Assembly: GCA_905250075.1 (NCBI GenBank)
Contig: CAJNOP010000227.1
Coordinates: 124,001 to 188,000, forward strand
Origin: Rotaria sp. Silwood1
Lineage: Eukaryota; Rotifera; Eurotatoria; Philodinida; Philodinidae
Length of the DNA stretch: 64,000 bases
Direction: 5' to 3'
In this document: positions 25,901-35,802 of the stretch, piece after piece
Layout of the letters: the number at the start of each line of letters is the position of its first letter
Numbering within the stretch: the stretch's first letter is position 1
Position numbers and translations under genes: made by a program
The notes under the pieces: model-generated
What the model was told of the DNA's origin: nothing
The model's input: only the letters and a program-made list of their open reading frames with translations
The model's database searches: none

Positions 25901-27457
25901 AGCAATAGAATCTCCAACTTCATCTTTTCTTAAATCATCTATTAATCATTTTGCTTCATTTTCTGGTAAACTTGTCACAGGTTTTAATAATGATAAATCA
26001 GAAGATTATATGAAAAAAAGTCGTACAAAACGTTATGCATATGAACGTCCAACACGTGTTGCATCAATAATGCAACTCTATGATCGTCTTAATCGTGATC
26101 CACAATTATGTGAATTTATGACTGAAGATGAATTAACAATGCCAGGTGATGTTTTAAATGATGTTGATATTCAATTTGAATCTCAAGCACGTTTAGCATT
26201 AACATTATCACATTTTCTATCAAGTTTTTATCAAATTGTTAATCCAGCTGAAGATTTTCCATTACGTAAAGCTGAATTGGATTTAACTGATGAACAATTA
26301 ATTGGTGAAGTTTTAGCTGCAGCTGGTGGTGATTATAAAGTTGTTGGTGTTGGTATTTTTTTTGATCGTGGTAAATTTCGAAATTATCGTTTTCCTTATT
26401 TTGGACCATATGCTTATCGATCAGAAAAAGATATTAGTCGAAAATATACTGTTGTTGATTGGGCAGGTTTACCTGATGGTTATGAAAATGAAATATGGTT
26501 TCGAGTAAGATGATTTTAGATTTTAATTTAAAGACATATTCAAATGATATTTGTATAATAAAACTTAAGAAAATCACTAGCTCTAATTTTCAATTATCGA
26601 TACCTGAAATTATTTTATTTTATTTTAAGACATTAAAAGCTCGATGGGCAACAAATGCTGATCGTTCGGAATTAACTGAACATTGGCTTAAATTATTTAT
26701 TCGATCTGATTATGTTGGTAATGCATTAGTACATCATGAATCTGGTTTTCCACTTTATTCTTATACACCAGAATTAAAGTAAAATAAATAATTAATAATT
26801 GTATTTAAATTAATAAATTTCTTTTTTCTTTTTAGACATGGTCAATGGTTTCCACCAACATTTCAATGTAGTAGAAATTATACATTACCTCGACAATGGA
26901 TTGTTACATATGCTGTACCATTTTTTGGACTTGATGCACTTGGAATTAATCTTGAATTCAAGTAAAAGTTTTGAAAACAAAAAATATTCTTATTCATGGA
27001 ATATGTTTTTTTCTTAGGGGTGTTGTACGAGTTGATGCTTATCTTAATTATTTGGATATCAATCAATGTTCAATGCCTCATTATGTACCAAATGCATTTA
27101 AAGGCAGTGATCGTTGTGATTATCAAAGCACAGTGGTATGTTTCATAATATTAATTTTTTCTATTAATCATATTTTATTTTTTGTTTTAGTGTGAACCAG
27201 TATTTGGTCGTGGTTTTCTTTTAGGTAAATATAAATGTCGTTGTCGACCTGGTTATGAATATCCATTTATTGATTATAATGATTTCTTTAATGGTGATGC
27301 TATGGATACACAATGGGAAATATTAATGAGCAATAATTCTCTAATGTCACGTTTTCATCAACTTAAATGTCGTATTGCTATTGCTAGCTCAATAAAACCA
27401 CTGAATTTTATTCTTCTTTTATTCACAACGTCTTTTGCAATGTTAATCAGTCGATGA
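22975..27457 (+). CDS. GPI-anchored ectodomain protein with two GPR158-like Cys-rich modules
   Basis: Eleven exons (22975-23338, 23393-23539, 23609-23764, 24445-24555, 24609-25055, 25667-25822, 25879-26504, 26630-26778, 26836-26961, 27018-27135, 27191-27457) encode 888 residues in consistent phase. There is a signal peptide at residues 1-23 and a hydrophobic C-terminal tail (about 866-888) ending right at the stop, which is typical of a GPI-anchor signal. Two related modules are visible. Each starts W-x-x-P-x-F-x-C (near residues 263 and 724), runs through W-I-x-x-x-x-x-P and D-I-N-Q-C, and ends in a Cys-rich Y-x-C-x-C-x-P-G-(F/Y) segment. This pattern resembles the Cache/EGF-like ectodomain of GPR158-type receptors, but no seven-helix part follows. 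The middle (about 420-500) contains a dibasic-rich linker (RTRR, KKSRTKR) that could be cleaved. Several N-glycosylation sites are present. Likely a cell-surface ligand-binding protein; the ligand is unknown. Confidence 0.75.
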
Positions 27458-27802
27458 ATCTGAATTTATTTGTTTTTCTTTTTTTTTTCTTGTATATAGT
27501 TTTTTTTCTCTCATCTTTTGCTTTTTGATGAAACACATACATTCCATTGATTATTCACTTTTTTTTTATTATTGATATGAATTACCGTATTTTTCTCATT
27601 TTTTGTTAATGAACTCTTCATTTGGTGTACATTCCATTTTATAGTGTACTATTGCTTGCTCATGTAGAATTTTTGTATGATCATATTCAAATCCTTTTTT
27701 TGTCAAGATATAACTTCTTTTTTATTAAGGCAAAAAAGCTCTAAACAAACGAATTTCGTTACAGAGTACAACAAAAGAACGAACTTTTAATATATAACTG
27801 AG
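27458..27802. other. 3' region of the GPI-protein gene
   Basis: Oligo-T-rich 3' flank. Its end includes TAACTGAG at 27795-27802, the left copy of the target duplication of the next element. Confidence 0.5.
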
Positions 27803-27973
27803 GGTCATAAAAAGTGAGCTCCACACGTAAACTCCAAATTTGCAGCTCACTTACGCCTCAATATTTTGCCAATAAAATACAGTCCATGTTTTCTGGTTAA
27901 TAGCAGTCAGACCCCTTTTAACTGAGATACTAGAGCCAGAGTTGTATGTGATGTTACAAAGATGTGTCACCTA

Positions 27974-28092
27974 GAATGCTAGTAGCCTTACCTGTGATGC
28001 TAGTACCATTACCCGGGATGCTGGTACCATTACCTAGGATGCTAGTAGCATTACCTGGGATGCTAGCAGCATTACCTGGGATGCTAGTAGTG
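27974..28092. repeat. 21-bp minisatellite, left arm (about 5.5 units)
   Basis: The units read GATGCTAGTAGCATTACCTGG with small changes. Because the unit is a multiple of three, one minus-strand frame translates as a seven-residue repeat, TSIPGNA. This is a repeat artefact rather than a gene. Confidence 0.85.
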
Positions 28093-28304
28093 TGTGTGGT
28101 TAGGGGCAGTAGTCGTGAAGTCCTATTCTTGAAAAAAGTGTGCTTCAGCATAAAAAAATTTTTTTTGTAAAATAATTTGAGATGATTTCGAAAAAAATTA
28201 TTTTTTCTCAAAAAGTCTGTTTCTGCGATAAAAAACAATTTTTCGGAAAAAAAAAATTTTTGTCACGTACGAGCTGGGGACCCCCTACCGCCACTTGCAC
28301 ATAT

Positions 28305-28386
28305 GCTACTAGCATCCCAGGGAATGCTACTAGCATTCCAGGTAACGCTACGAGCATTCAAGGCAATGCAGCTAGCATCCCAGGTA
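28305..28386. repeat. 21-bp minisatellite, right arm (about 4 inverted units)
   Basis: These are the reverse complement of the left-arm units (GCTACTAGCATCCCAGGGAAT and variants), so the same TSIPGNA-like frame appears on the plus strand. Confidence 0.85.
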
Positions 28387-28709
28387 GTTCTTTAAGGGAA
28401 TTCAAAATTTGGAGTTTACACGGTTCCGAGGTCTTTGTCTTGACCCTGAACTGTATGAGCGAAAGTGAGGTCAATGAGTAAAACGTCGATGCGTAAGTGA
28501 GCTCCAAATTTGGGGTTTACGCCGTTTGGCGCTCACTTTTTTTGACTTTAACTGAGAAACTTATTTAAATAACAAAGAATGAAATAGACTCACATCAAAA
28601 GCAAGGAACATGTGCATACGTTACACCAAAATAGAAATAAAGTCATGAAGAGAAAGTTCGTACGGTTGTAGATGCGATAAAAGATAATGCATACTTCTGT
28701 GTGTTTTTT

Positions 28710-30657
28710 CTATGTTTTATAGTTTCGCCCCGTCACCTTCTCTACAGTTTCAAAAGCCCACTTCGAAGTAACATTGACACTCTTCATGTAAAACATTTCA
28801 ACCCATGCACTTTTAATGTATCCGTAGTACTTAACACCTCTGGAATCCGTTTGAACATGGAAGAAATCATTGTTCGTCCAGTCGAGTGGGACTAAGCATT
28901 GTCGGCATATCTTGTCCGCGGATGAATCTTTCTCTGCAATGGCCAAAATAACGTACGACTTCTTGTTATCTGCACCATCGATGTTATAGCAATTGAGCAA
29001 ATATAATTGCTGTTTGTCTACTTTAATAAGTTGCTTAAGAGGAACAATATATCGATATTGTCCATAAGGAGATGTGGTAGGACGGCTACGGTCATTCATT
29101 ACAGTCAGGCAGAAGTATATACCTGGAACTTTCATATCTATAATTTCATTACCATTATAAGCTTGCTTTTGCATATTGGGAGTGAGTGAAAATTCAGCAC
29201 CATTACCATTTGCACGCTGTTGTGCACTCTCGAACTCGCTTTTACGTAAGTCGTCAACATTTCGATAGGCGTGATCAATATATTGCCACTCACGCCCACG
29301 GTAATACGAATTCTGTGCTAGTTTTTGTAGCGCCTCGGCGACAGTAATGCCCTTGTCTTGAGGTGAATCATAAGCAGCAGCAGCATCTATCCAGAATTAG
29401 AGAAATATAATCTTCTAGCGATCAATTCCGACGAGATATTAAGTATTTTTCAACCTTTCGAAACAGATACGACACATATCATAATAGAACTGAGATAATA
29501 AAGACATCTTTTCAGATTTACTATTCTAATGGCGCTGGAGAACACAAATCTACTTTTCTCTGAATACAAGCAAAGTTTCTGTTCCTAAGGTGCAGTTCAA
29601 TTTCATTCATTATAATGCTACATGAATTTGAAGGCCATACGTCAATTATCTGTTGAGAAAGGAAAGATGTGCTTATATACTTAAATTTTCATTCTCTCTA
29701 TTGAAGACTAGCTTGCGACAGGCTCTTGTCTAACATCAAATGGTCTGCATCACATAATGCTGTGAGTCTTGTGGATGCTAGCCTACCACAGAGAAGAAAA
29801 ATCTTTAGAATATCACGGTTTCAGTGTATGTTCTTGACAATCAATGACACTTGTCTCAGAATTGATAATGAAAAGATTACAATGAAATTGAGCTGCGCAT
29901 TACGATTAATGTCCCTTTATATGATCAGCATCAAGAAAACGCTACAATCTATGGTGTTGACTCTCGATAATACCCTTCAAACATTTAGCTAAATATTGTT
30001 TATTACACAAATGTAACTTTTCGTGCCGCGATTAAGACATCATCAGATTAGATACACTCAATACCTACTAATATCAGTAACCATACATATCTATACATTC
30101 GTGTTGAAAATGCAAAGAAATATTCGAAATAACATAATTTCGAAAGAGAACCACGAACACTAACACAAAAAACAGCGATGGGTACTTTTTCTGAATACTC
30201 ATTAATAATATGATTTTTTACGACTGCTGCATTTTCTCTGAGCTAGAATGTCGCAAAAGCAAACGAATATAGGTCGGACTACGATTATATTAGCACTCCT
30301 TGAAGTGCTTAAAATGTTTAATTACTCATTCCTAGTATCGAACTTTACGCCTAGAAAAAATATCTACTACTAATTACATAAAACCTATTAGACTCCATAT
30401 TTTATAGAAAAGTGTTAACACAAGAGTGCGCACACTTACATCTGAAATATTTCAACTTCTGCTACAAGACTTCTAGTCTTACCTTGATTTCTCAAAATAT
30501 TGATTCTTGCCAAATTTTCAGTTACATCGTCCACAGAATTGTCTGTCTTACTGATTTTCTTTCGTGCCACATTATCCGATGCAGAAGATTTATCACTCCG
30601 TAAACCAATTTCTTGCGTCTCCACCGATTCATCATCTGTTCCTCTCGCCGTTGCCAT
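28710..30657 (-). CDS. PHYHIP-like protein (phytanoyl-CoA hydroxylase-interacting protein family)
   Basis: Two minus-strand exons, 30657-30483 and 29386-28710, join in phase 1 to 283 residues. The C-terminal domain matches the PHYHIP family: SPYGQYRYIVPLKQL, a Tyr/Cys-rich strand, YVILAIAEKDSSADKICRQCLVPLD, and NDFF near the end. The EALQKLAQNSYYRGREWQY helix before it also fits. Vertebrate PHYHIP carries an N-terminal FN3 domain. Here it is replaced by about 55 polar, charged residues. The start ATG at 30657 follows a splice acceptor (CCATTTTAG, 14 nt upstream). An in-frame GTG lies at 30672 but is not needed. Codon choice includes many G/C-ending codons (GCC, GAG, GCG, CTC, CGT), unlike the A/T-ending codons of all neighbours, and the gene sits between foldback elements. 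The biochemical role of the family is poorly defined. Confidence 0.85.
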
Positions 30658-30737
30658 TTTCTCCGCCGTCACTAAAATGGATTCAGATTCACGTTATTCC
30701 ACAACAGCCTCTCAAACATATAACATCAAGAAAAAAA

Positions 30738-31015
30738 CATGAAAACTTTCGCAACTGCTATTGTCCACTAACAAATGTAAAGGAACTTGGAATCATACTT
30801 ACTACATCACACTCTGACATCCAAAACGCACAAAAGAAAAAATGAAGAACAATGAAAGCAAAACTACAATATTCTGAAAACAGCAAGGCAAAACTGTCAT
30901 CATACTACGCAAAATCATTCCGAAAGAAACAAGGTAGAAAAATAATCGAAAAGTTCAGCAACTGCTGTTGTGCAAGAACAAATGCAAAGCAACTGACAAT
31001 CGTAATTACTTAAAA
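30738..31015. repeat. Two direct copies of a ~65-bp segment 210 bp apart
   Basis: Segments at about 30738-30803 and 30948-31013 share the order CAACTGCT, TTGT, AACAAATG, AAAG-AACT and ATCATACTTACT/ATCGTAATTACT. They lie upstream of the PHYHIP-like gene. Function unknown. Confidence 0.55.
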
Positions 31016-31274
31016 CGACGCTCTGCAAAAGTTATTAAAGAGATCACAAGAGAAGAGGAAAATTGTAATATAGCCAATGTTCCTAGTAAGAACAGCTATC
31101 TCGGAGGTGCGAAGAATTTCATTATTCACTAAATAATTTTATATGAAAATTGAAATTTTTTTATATTTTCTAGCATAGAAATGTTTGTTCTGTTAGATGA
31201 TGCAAAAAAAACTCAAATATCTCGAGAAATAAAAAAGCAATCAGCGGTAGTTGGCGAATAAATGAATTTGTTCT

Positions 31275-31480
31275 TATTAGGAGCTCTGTTCCTTATAAGA
31301 ACAATAAGCCATAAAATGTTCCTAATAAGAACAGGGTATATAAAATATAGGGAGAACGAAAAAATTTTACTAAATGGGTGTTTTTACTATCTAAACTTGA
31401 ATTTTTTTTTGTCTCTCCGTCAGCAAAAATGTTCCTTGTTAATCAAGGAATATTTATCTAGCGGTTTAGATTTTTTCAGC
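31275..31480 (+). repeat. Dispersed ~200-bp repeat, copy 1
   Basis: It contains CTGTTC...AAAATGTTCCTAATAAGAACA near its start and AAAAATGTTC then AGCGGTT near its end. A diverged copy in the same orientation is at 35115-35310. The two flank the palindrome complex. Both remain open in one frame (shared LFLIRT-x-S-x-KMFLIRT), but short length and lack of context argue against a gene. Confidence 0.6.
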
Positions 31481-31548
31481 TTATTATGACAGAGATATGA
31501 AAATTCTAAAAATAGCTTGTCTGTCCTTATTAGGAACCCATGTGCATA

Positions 31549-31656
31549 GAACCGCTAAAAAACCGGCGGTATACCGATCGTATAACTGTGCGGAATACCG
31601 CCGGTTAACCGGCCATTTTTTCCGGTTACCGCCGGTTAAACGCGGTTATCCGGCAG
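31549..31656. repeat. GC-rich CCGGCGGT-type repeat cluster, copy 1
   Basis: Clustered ACCGGCGGTATACCG, ACCGCCGGTTAACCGG and related words make a local GC-rich, self-complementary patch in AT-rich surroundings. A related patch is at 35041-35091. Confidence 0.6.
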
Positions 31657-31945
31657 TTTCTTCAATTGATTCCGTTTCTAATATTGACTGTGTGATTCTT
31701 TCAATTCTTTTATAGCACAATTAGGTTTTTGCACTTTATTTAAAAAAAAATACTAAAACAGTTTTAGTCTACAGACATAACAAGAAGAGCTCATATTTGA
31801 TTAATTTTTGATCGAAAAATCTAGTAAGTCATGGTATCTAGTAAAAATACTTGACAGCTATGAATTCAAAACTATTGAATTCCATTAATAGGAACCAACA
31901 AATTATATGGATTTCTGTTGAATATTTCGTAAAAGGTTTTTATTA

Positions 31946-32237
31946 CCCATGTAAAAAAAGAGTGGAAAAGTCAGATTATTAATCGATTATAATGGCACTA
32001 TTATAACCTGATTTTGATCAGATTTTCTGTATTAAAAAAATCAAACTTTTGGGACTTTGATATTTTCTTAACGGATTCTAGTTGTTATAAAAAAATCAGT
32101 TAAAATAAATTAAAAAAAAATCAAGATTCCAAAAGTTTGATTTTTTTACATATAAAAATCTGATTAAAATCAGGTTGTAATAGTGCCATTATAATCGATT
32201 AATAATCTGATTTTTCCAATCTTTTTTCTTACATGGG
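31946..32237. mobile_element. Nested foldback element A
   Basis: Its ends are CCCATGTAAAAAAAG and the inverse ...CTTACATGGG. The arms continue through TTAATCGATTATAATGGCAC. It interrupts the left arm of the large palindrome; the right arm (about 34026-34035) shows the uninterrupted site. About 292 bp. Confidence 0.8.
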
Positions 32238-32244
32238 CATCCAC

Positions 32245-32610
32245 CCCAGTGAAAAATGTTCACTGATTTCAATCGGATTTTTCTGCAACAAAATCAAAAT
32301 TAAAATCGATTGATAATTTTGATTATTATTGATCATGACTTAACCATTAGTTGATATTCTTACTTATTCAGTGTGGAATTTTCTGATTAAAATCCATTAT
32401 TTTGCACCAAAATCGAAATTATTAATCGATTTATAATCTCGATTTCGCTACAAAATAATGGATTTTAATTAGAAAATCTCACACTGAATAAGTAAGAATA
32501 TCAAGTAATGGTTAAGTCATGATCAATAATAATCAAAATTATCAATCGATTTTAATTTTGATTTTGTTGCAGCAAAATCCGATGGAAATCAGTGAATATT
32601 TTTCACTGGG
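32245..32610. mobile_element. Nested foldback element B
   Basis: The terminal inverted repeat starts CCCAGTGAAAAAT and the arms (about 170 bp) include AATCGATTTTAATTTTGATT and ACTTATTCAGTGTG. It is inserted seven bases after element A, also only in the left arm. About 366 bp. Confidence 0.8.
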
Positions 32611-32810
32611 ACATGGACTTTTTTATTTAATTTAGTCTTTCTCTTTTTTACGAGAAAACTGAAATAAGTACATTTAGTTAGCGTTAGAATTTCTTTACTT
32701 ATTCAAACTACCAACGAAAAAATTAACTATACACCTATTTCTGATAGATATTTTCATTAATAGTCAATCACGAAAACTATAAGTTTTTCAGAAAATTTTT
32801 TCGTCTATAG

Positions 32811-33042
32811 GATTTTGTAGAGCTCGTTTCGCTGATCATTTTGGTAAAATAAAAATATTCAACTTTATGCAATAAATAAGGGAGCTTGGGTCAAAACACT
32901 CAAAAATACCAACTACTACTCAGCAGCGATCACGAACAGTCAAAAGTTTTGAGTATTTCGATCCGAGCTCTCTGATTTATTGAGTGAAGTTGAATATTTT
33001 TAGTTTACCAAAACGATCAGCAAAACGAGCTCTACAAAATTC
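32811..33042. mobile_element. Central inverted repeat D
   Basis: The arms start GATTTTGTAGAGCTCG and end CGAGCTCTACAAAATTC, extending about 105 bp each side through GCTGATC and TTGGTAAA. Confidence 0.7.
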
Positions 33043-33129
33043 TGAGTCTATGGGCTTTTTTATTTCAAACTGAATTCTAAAATCAAAAAAACCGCACCAA
33101 TTTCTTCCGAATCAAACTTTTCTCGTTTG

Positions 33130-33236
33130 ATACTACGTAGTCCCACTAAAAACCCTTAGTCCCCCCTAGTCCTGCAAAGTCCCCCTTAGTCCCCCCCACA
33201 AAAAGCTTAGTCCCCGCTTAGTCCCTTGTGCAGGGG
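33130..33236. repeat. CTTAGTCCCC-type minisatellite
   Basis: At least seven irregular copies of TTAGTCCC(C) or TAGTCC occur within about 105 bp, ending next to their complement GGGGACTAA. Confidence 0.75.
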
Positions 33237-33259
33237 ACTAAAGCCTATAGTACACAAAG

Positions 33260-33350
33260 CCACAAGCACACCCTCACCCTCACTCGCGCGCCCACACCCG
33301 CACCATGGGTGTGGGTGTGTGTGTGGGTCCCAGACCAACACCCACACCCT
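33260..33350. repeat. Telomere-like tract: C-rich, G-rich, C-rich
   Basis: CACACCCTCACCCTCAC and CCCACACCCGCACC are followed by GGGTGTGGGTGTGTGTG and then ACACCCACACCCTCA. The order differs from the simple G-then-C hairpins in the rest of the window. Confidence 0.7.
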
Positions 33351-33563
33351 CAGTCACTCCCCCCCCCCTCACTCCTAGACTCACGTTTCAGTTTGAAATC
33401 AAGTATTATTTTTATTTGATAAATTCAGACTGAAATTAAATAGCCCATAGTATGAAAATTCTATAGACGAAAAAATTTTCTGAAAAACTTATAGTTTTCG
33501 TGATTGACTAGTAATGAAAATAGCTATCAAAACTAGGTATATAGTTAATTTTTTCGTTGGTAG

Positions 33564-33926
33564 AAAGGTTAGAATAATATTTTCAAACCGAAACTTTTTC
33601 CTAAATGATAAGTTGTCATTGGAAGAAAGATCAACATGGATAGTAATATGAACCATTTTGATTCAATATCTGATGTTTCTTCAGGAACGTAGCTTTTAGT
33701 ATTAAACCACAAGAAAAAAAGATTTAAATACTTAAGTTAAATTATCTCGAGGTTCGAAGATGACATATTTTAAATTGTTTTTACGTGATTCAAAATTATC
33801 CTACATTCCTGAAGAAACACCAGATATTTAATCAAAATGCTTTATATTACTATCCATGTTGATCTTTCTTCCAATGACAACTTATAATTTAAGAAAAAAA
33901 TTCGGTTTGAAAATGTTATTCTAACT
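33564..33926. mobile_element. Nested foldback element C
   Basis: Ends GGTTAGAATAATATTTTCAA and the inverse at the right. The arms include GATCAACATGGATAGTAATAT. It is present only in the right arm of the large palindrome; the left arm near 32717-32735 shows the empty site. Confidence 0.8.
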
Positions 33927-34171
33927 TTTGAATAAGTGAAGAAATTCTAACGCTAACTAAATGTACTTATTTCAATTTTCTCGTAAAAAAGAGGAAGACT
34001 AAATTAAATAAAAAAAGTCCTGTGGATGATAAAAACCATTTACGAAATATTCAACAGAAATCTATATAATTTGTTGATTCCTATTAATAGAATTCAATAG
34101 TTTCAAATTCCTAGCTATCAAGTATTTTTACCAGATACCACGACTTACTAGATTTTTTTATCGAAAATTAA

Positions 34172-34691
34172 GAAGAAAACGTTGACACACATTGATTAGT
34201 TGAGCATGACACGCATTCATCGACATATCATTAATCCAAAAGTTGATCTATTATAGTGTTCAATAAAAAAATTATAGCCAGCCTGAAAAAACTTACAAAA
34301 AAAAGAAGAAATAAGCATGGATGTTTAGTCCTATCCTTAAAAAAGACACATCCTCTGGACCTTATTCTCTAGACGAAGTTATAAAAAAATTACCCAATGA
34401 TTGCTAAATTTGGAATTCAGAAAAAAACTATTTTTATATATTTCGCATGAAATGTTTTTCGCAGTCGAATTTGTGGATCTATCTTAAGCCGTATTAGTTT
34501 TCATAATGTCTCATCATATGCACACACTATAAAAAGAAAAACAAACGATTGAAGTTCTCGTCTTTTTTGTATGATATGAAAATAATAATTGACGATAAAA
34601 TATACGTTCATTTTGGAGTCTATCAACGTTCTATAGGATACATTATACGAAATAATCGAAATGATCTTTTATTTTATGTGACAAGAAGTTA
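34172..34691. other. Non-coding spacer between the palindrome and a MITE
   Basis: AT-rich; no coding or repeat structure recognised. Confidence 0.35.
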
Positions 34692-34812
34692 GGCCCCGAA
34701 CAGACTGACTAATTCAAAGTGAATTAAGAAACACGATTGGCCTTTTTGCATAGCAACGCGAATTGTATTGGTTAATTCAGTTTTATCGTGTTCAGTCTGT
34801 TTGTTCGGGGCC
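34692..34812. mobile_element. PIF/Harbinger-like MITE, 121 bp, TTA target duplication
   Basis: Terminal inverted repeats start GGCCCCGAACAGACTGA (left) and GGCCCCGAACAAACAGACTGA (right, reversed). They are flanked on both sides by TTA (34689-34691 and 34813-34815), the 3-bp duplication typical of PIF/Harbinger elements. No coding capacity. Confidence 0.8.
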
Positions 34813-35040
34813 TTACAGAACGAAAAAGAATAACGGTTGATCACTGAATCATTATCGAGTGTGTTTTTACGAATGATAAAATTTTACAGCGCCATCTGTC
34901 ACATTCTATGATTTAGGTTTTTTAAGGATGTACGAAGATGTCTGATAGTCCTTTATCAAGAAAAAAATAGTATCTTTATCAGATCGAATATTATAACTAT
35001 ATTTTTATTGGAAATTTTTTACAGTAAAAAAATCGCCACA

Positions 35041-35091
35041 GACCGTCGGTTAACCGCGGTTTACCGACGGTATTATCGAAACCGGCGGTAT
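35041..35091. repeat. GC-rich CCGGCGGT-type repeat cluster, copy 2
   Basis: It contains GACCGTCGGTTAACCGCGG, TTACCGACGG and AACCGGCGGTA, and is related to 31549-31656. Confidence 0.6.
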
Positions 35092-35114
35092 CTATGTAAA
35101 AGTGACAACATGGG

Positions 35115-35310
35115 AACACTGTTCTTAATTCGAACACCAAGTGAAAAAATGTTCCTAATAAGAACATACTATGCAAAATGCACAGAAAATAAAATATTTT
35201 TACCAAATGAACTTTTTCCATGCCTAAACATGAAAATCTTTTTGCATGGCCGTCATCAAAAATGTTCTTTGGCTACTGAAACATATACTTCCAGCGGTTC
35301 TAGGCAAATA
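35115..35310 (+). repeat. Dispersed ~200-bp repeat, copy 2
   Basis: A diverged direct copy of 31275-31480: AAAATGTTCCTAATAAGAACA, a spacer of similar length, AAAAATGTTC, then CAGCGGTTCT. Confidence 0.6.
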
Positions 35311-35802
35311 GACGTTTCTTATGGTTTGTTCTGATTATATTAGCGTTTCCGCACAATAATGAATTTATTATTAGAATTACAAAAATGACTTTTAAATTTG
35401 ACATGTATGCTCTTTAGTTGCGTTATAGCACGTTTCAGTTTTCTTACATTGGAAACTACTGGATAAAATTTCTGTGTGTTTGATTCATCATCATAGTATA
35501 CAAGACATGCGATAATTGACTGACAACTCATAAGTATAAAAATAAAAATATTTCATAATCAGCCTCATCTCAATGCATCAACTTTGTAATATATCTTTTA
35601 CAATAATTAGTTTGAAATTTTCGATAACTATAGTCATCGTCTTTCATTTTTAAATGAAAAAAAATCCTAAAAAGTGATTTGCTTCGAGATAACACCAATA
35701 GTAACCAAGACTGATAGTTTAGACAAACAAAATACAATCACAACAATATTCAACCGCAACTAGATCATCGCCTTGAAAATTCTATCTTGATAAAATTATT
35801 TA

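Larger units (their letters stand above)
27803..28548. mobile_element. Foldback element carrying a 21-bp minisatellite, with 8-bp target duplication
   Basis: The element is bounded by perfect direct repeats TAACTGAG at 27795-27802 and 28549-28556. Its ends are inverted copies (GTCA...AAAAAGTGAGC at the left, GCTCACTTTTTTTGAC at the right), and the similarity continues through GTAAAC and CAAATTTG to CTCACTTACGC, about 50 bp. Internally each arm carries tandem 21-bp units. An 8-bp duplication fits hAT-type insertion. No transposase frame is present. Confidence 0.85.
33048..33450. mobile_element. Central inverted repeat E with minisatellite and telomere-like core
   Basis: Ends CTATGGGCTTTTTTATTTCA and ...TAGCCCATAG are inverted copies of about 40 bp. 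The interior holds a CTTAGTCCCC-type minisatellite and a telomere-like tract. Confidence 0.65.
31801..34171. mobile_element. Large palindrome (foldback) with five nested inverted-repeat elements
   Basis: The outer arms are 31801-31945 plus 32611-32810 (left) and 33461-33563 plus 33927-34171 (right), clearly inverted copies. Each arm is interrupted by insertions absent from the other: A and B in the left arm, C in the right arm. The centre (32811-33460) holds two more inverted-repeat elements (D, E). No protein-coding capacity was seen. Confidence 0.8.

Noticed and set aside
27954..28481. Open frames on both strands with a TSIPGNA heptapeptide repeat
   Set aside because: Produced by the 21-bp minisatellite in a foldback element; the same peptide on both strands reflects inversion, not coding.
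29726..29992. 88-codon plus-strand open frame
   Set aside because: Falls inside the single intron of the PHYHIP-like gene on the other strand, with no supporting signals.
31262..31489. Possible gene pair with the open frame at 35008-35334 sharing LFLIRT motifs
   Set aside because: Similarity is explained by a dispersed DNA repeat; no start or splice context and different flanks. Kept only as a repeat and a finding.
33228..33419. Pro/Thr-rich short open frame, and similar ones at 36573-36833 and 38267-38464
   Set aside because: By-products of CACACCC-type telomere-like tracts.
33741..33770. GGTTCGA word resembling a tRNA T-arm
   Set aside because: No acceptor stem, D-arm or anticodon arm around it; it lies inside foldback element C.
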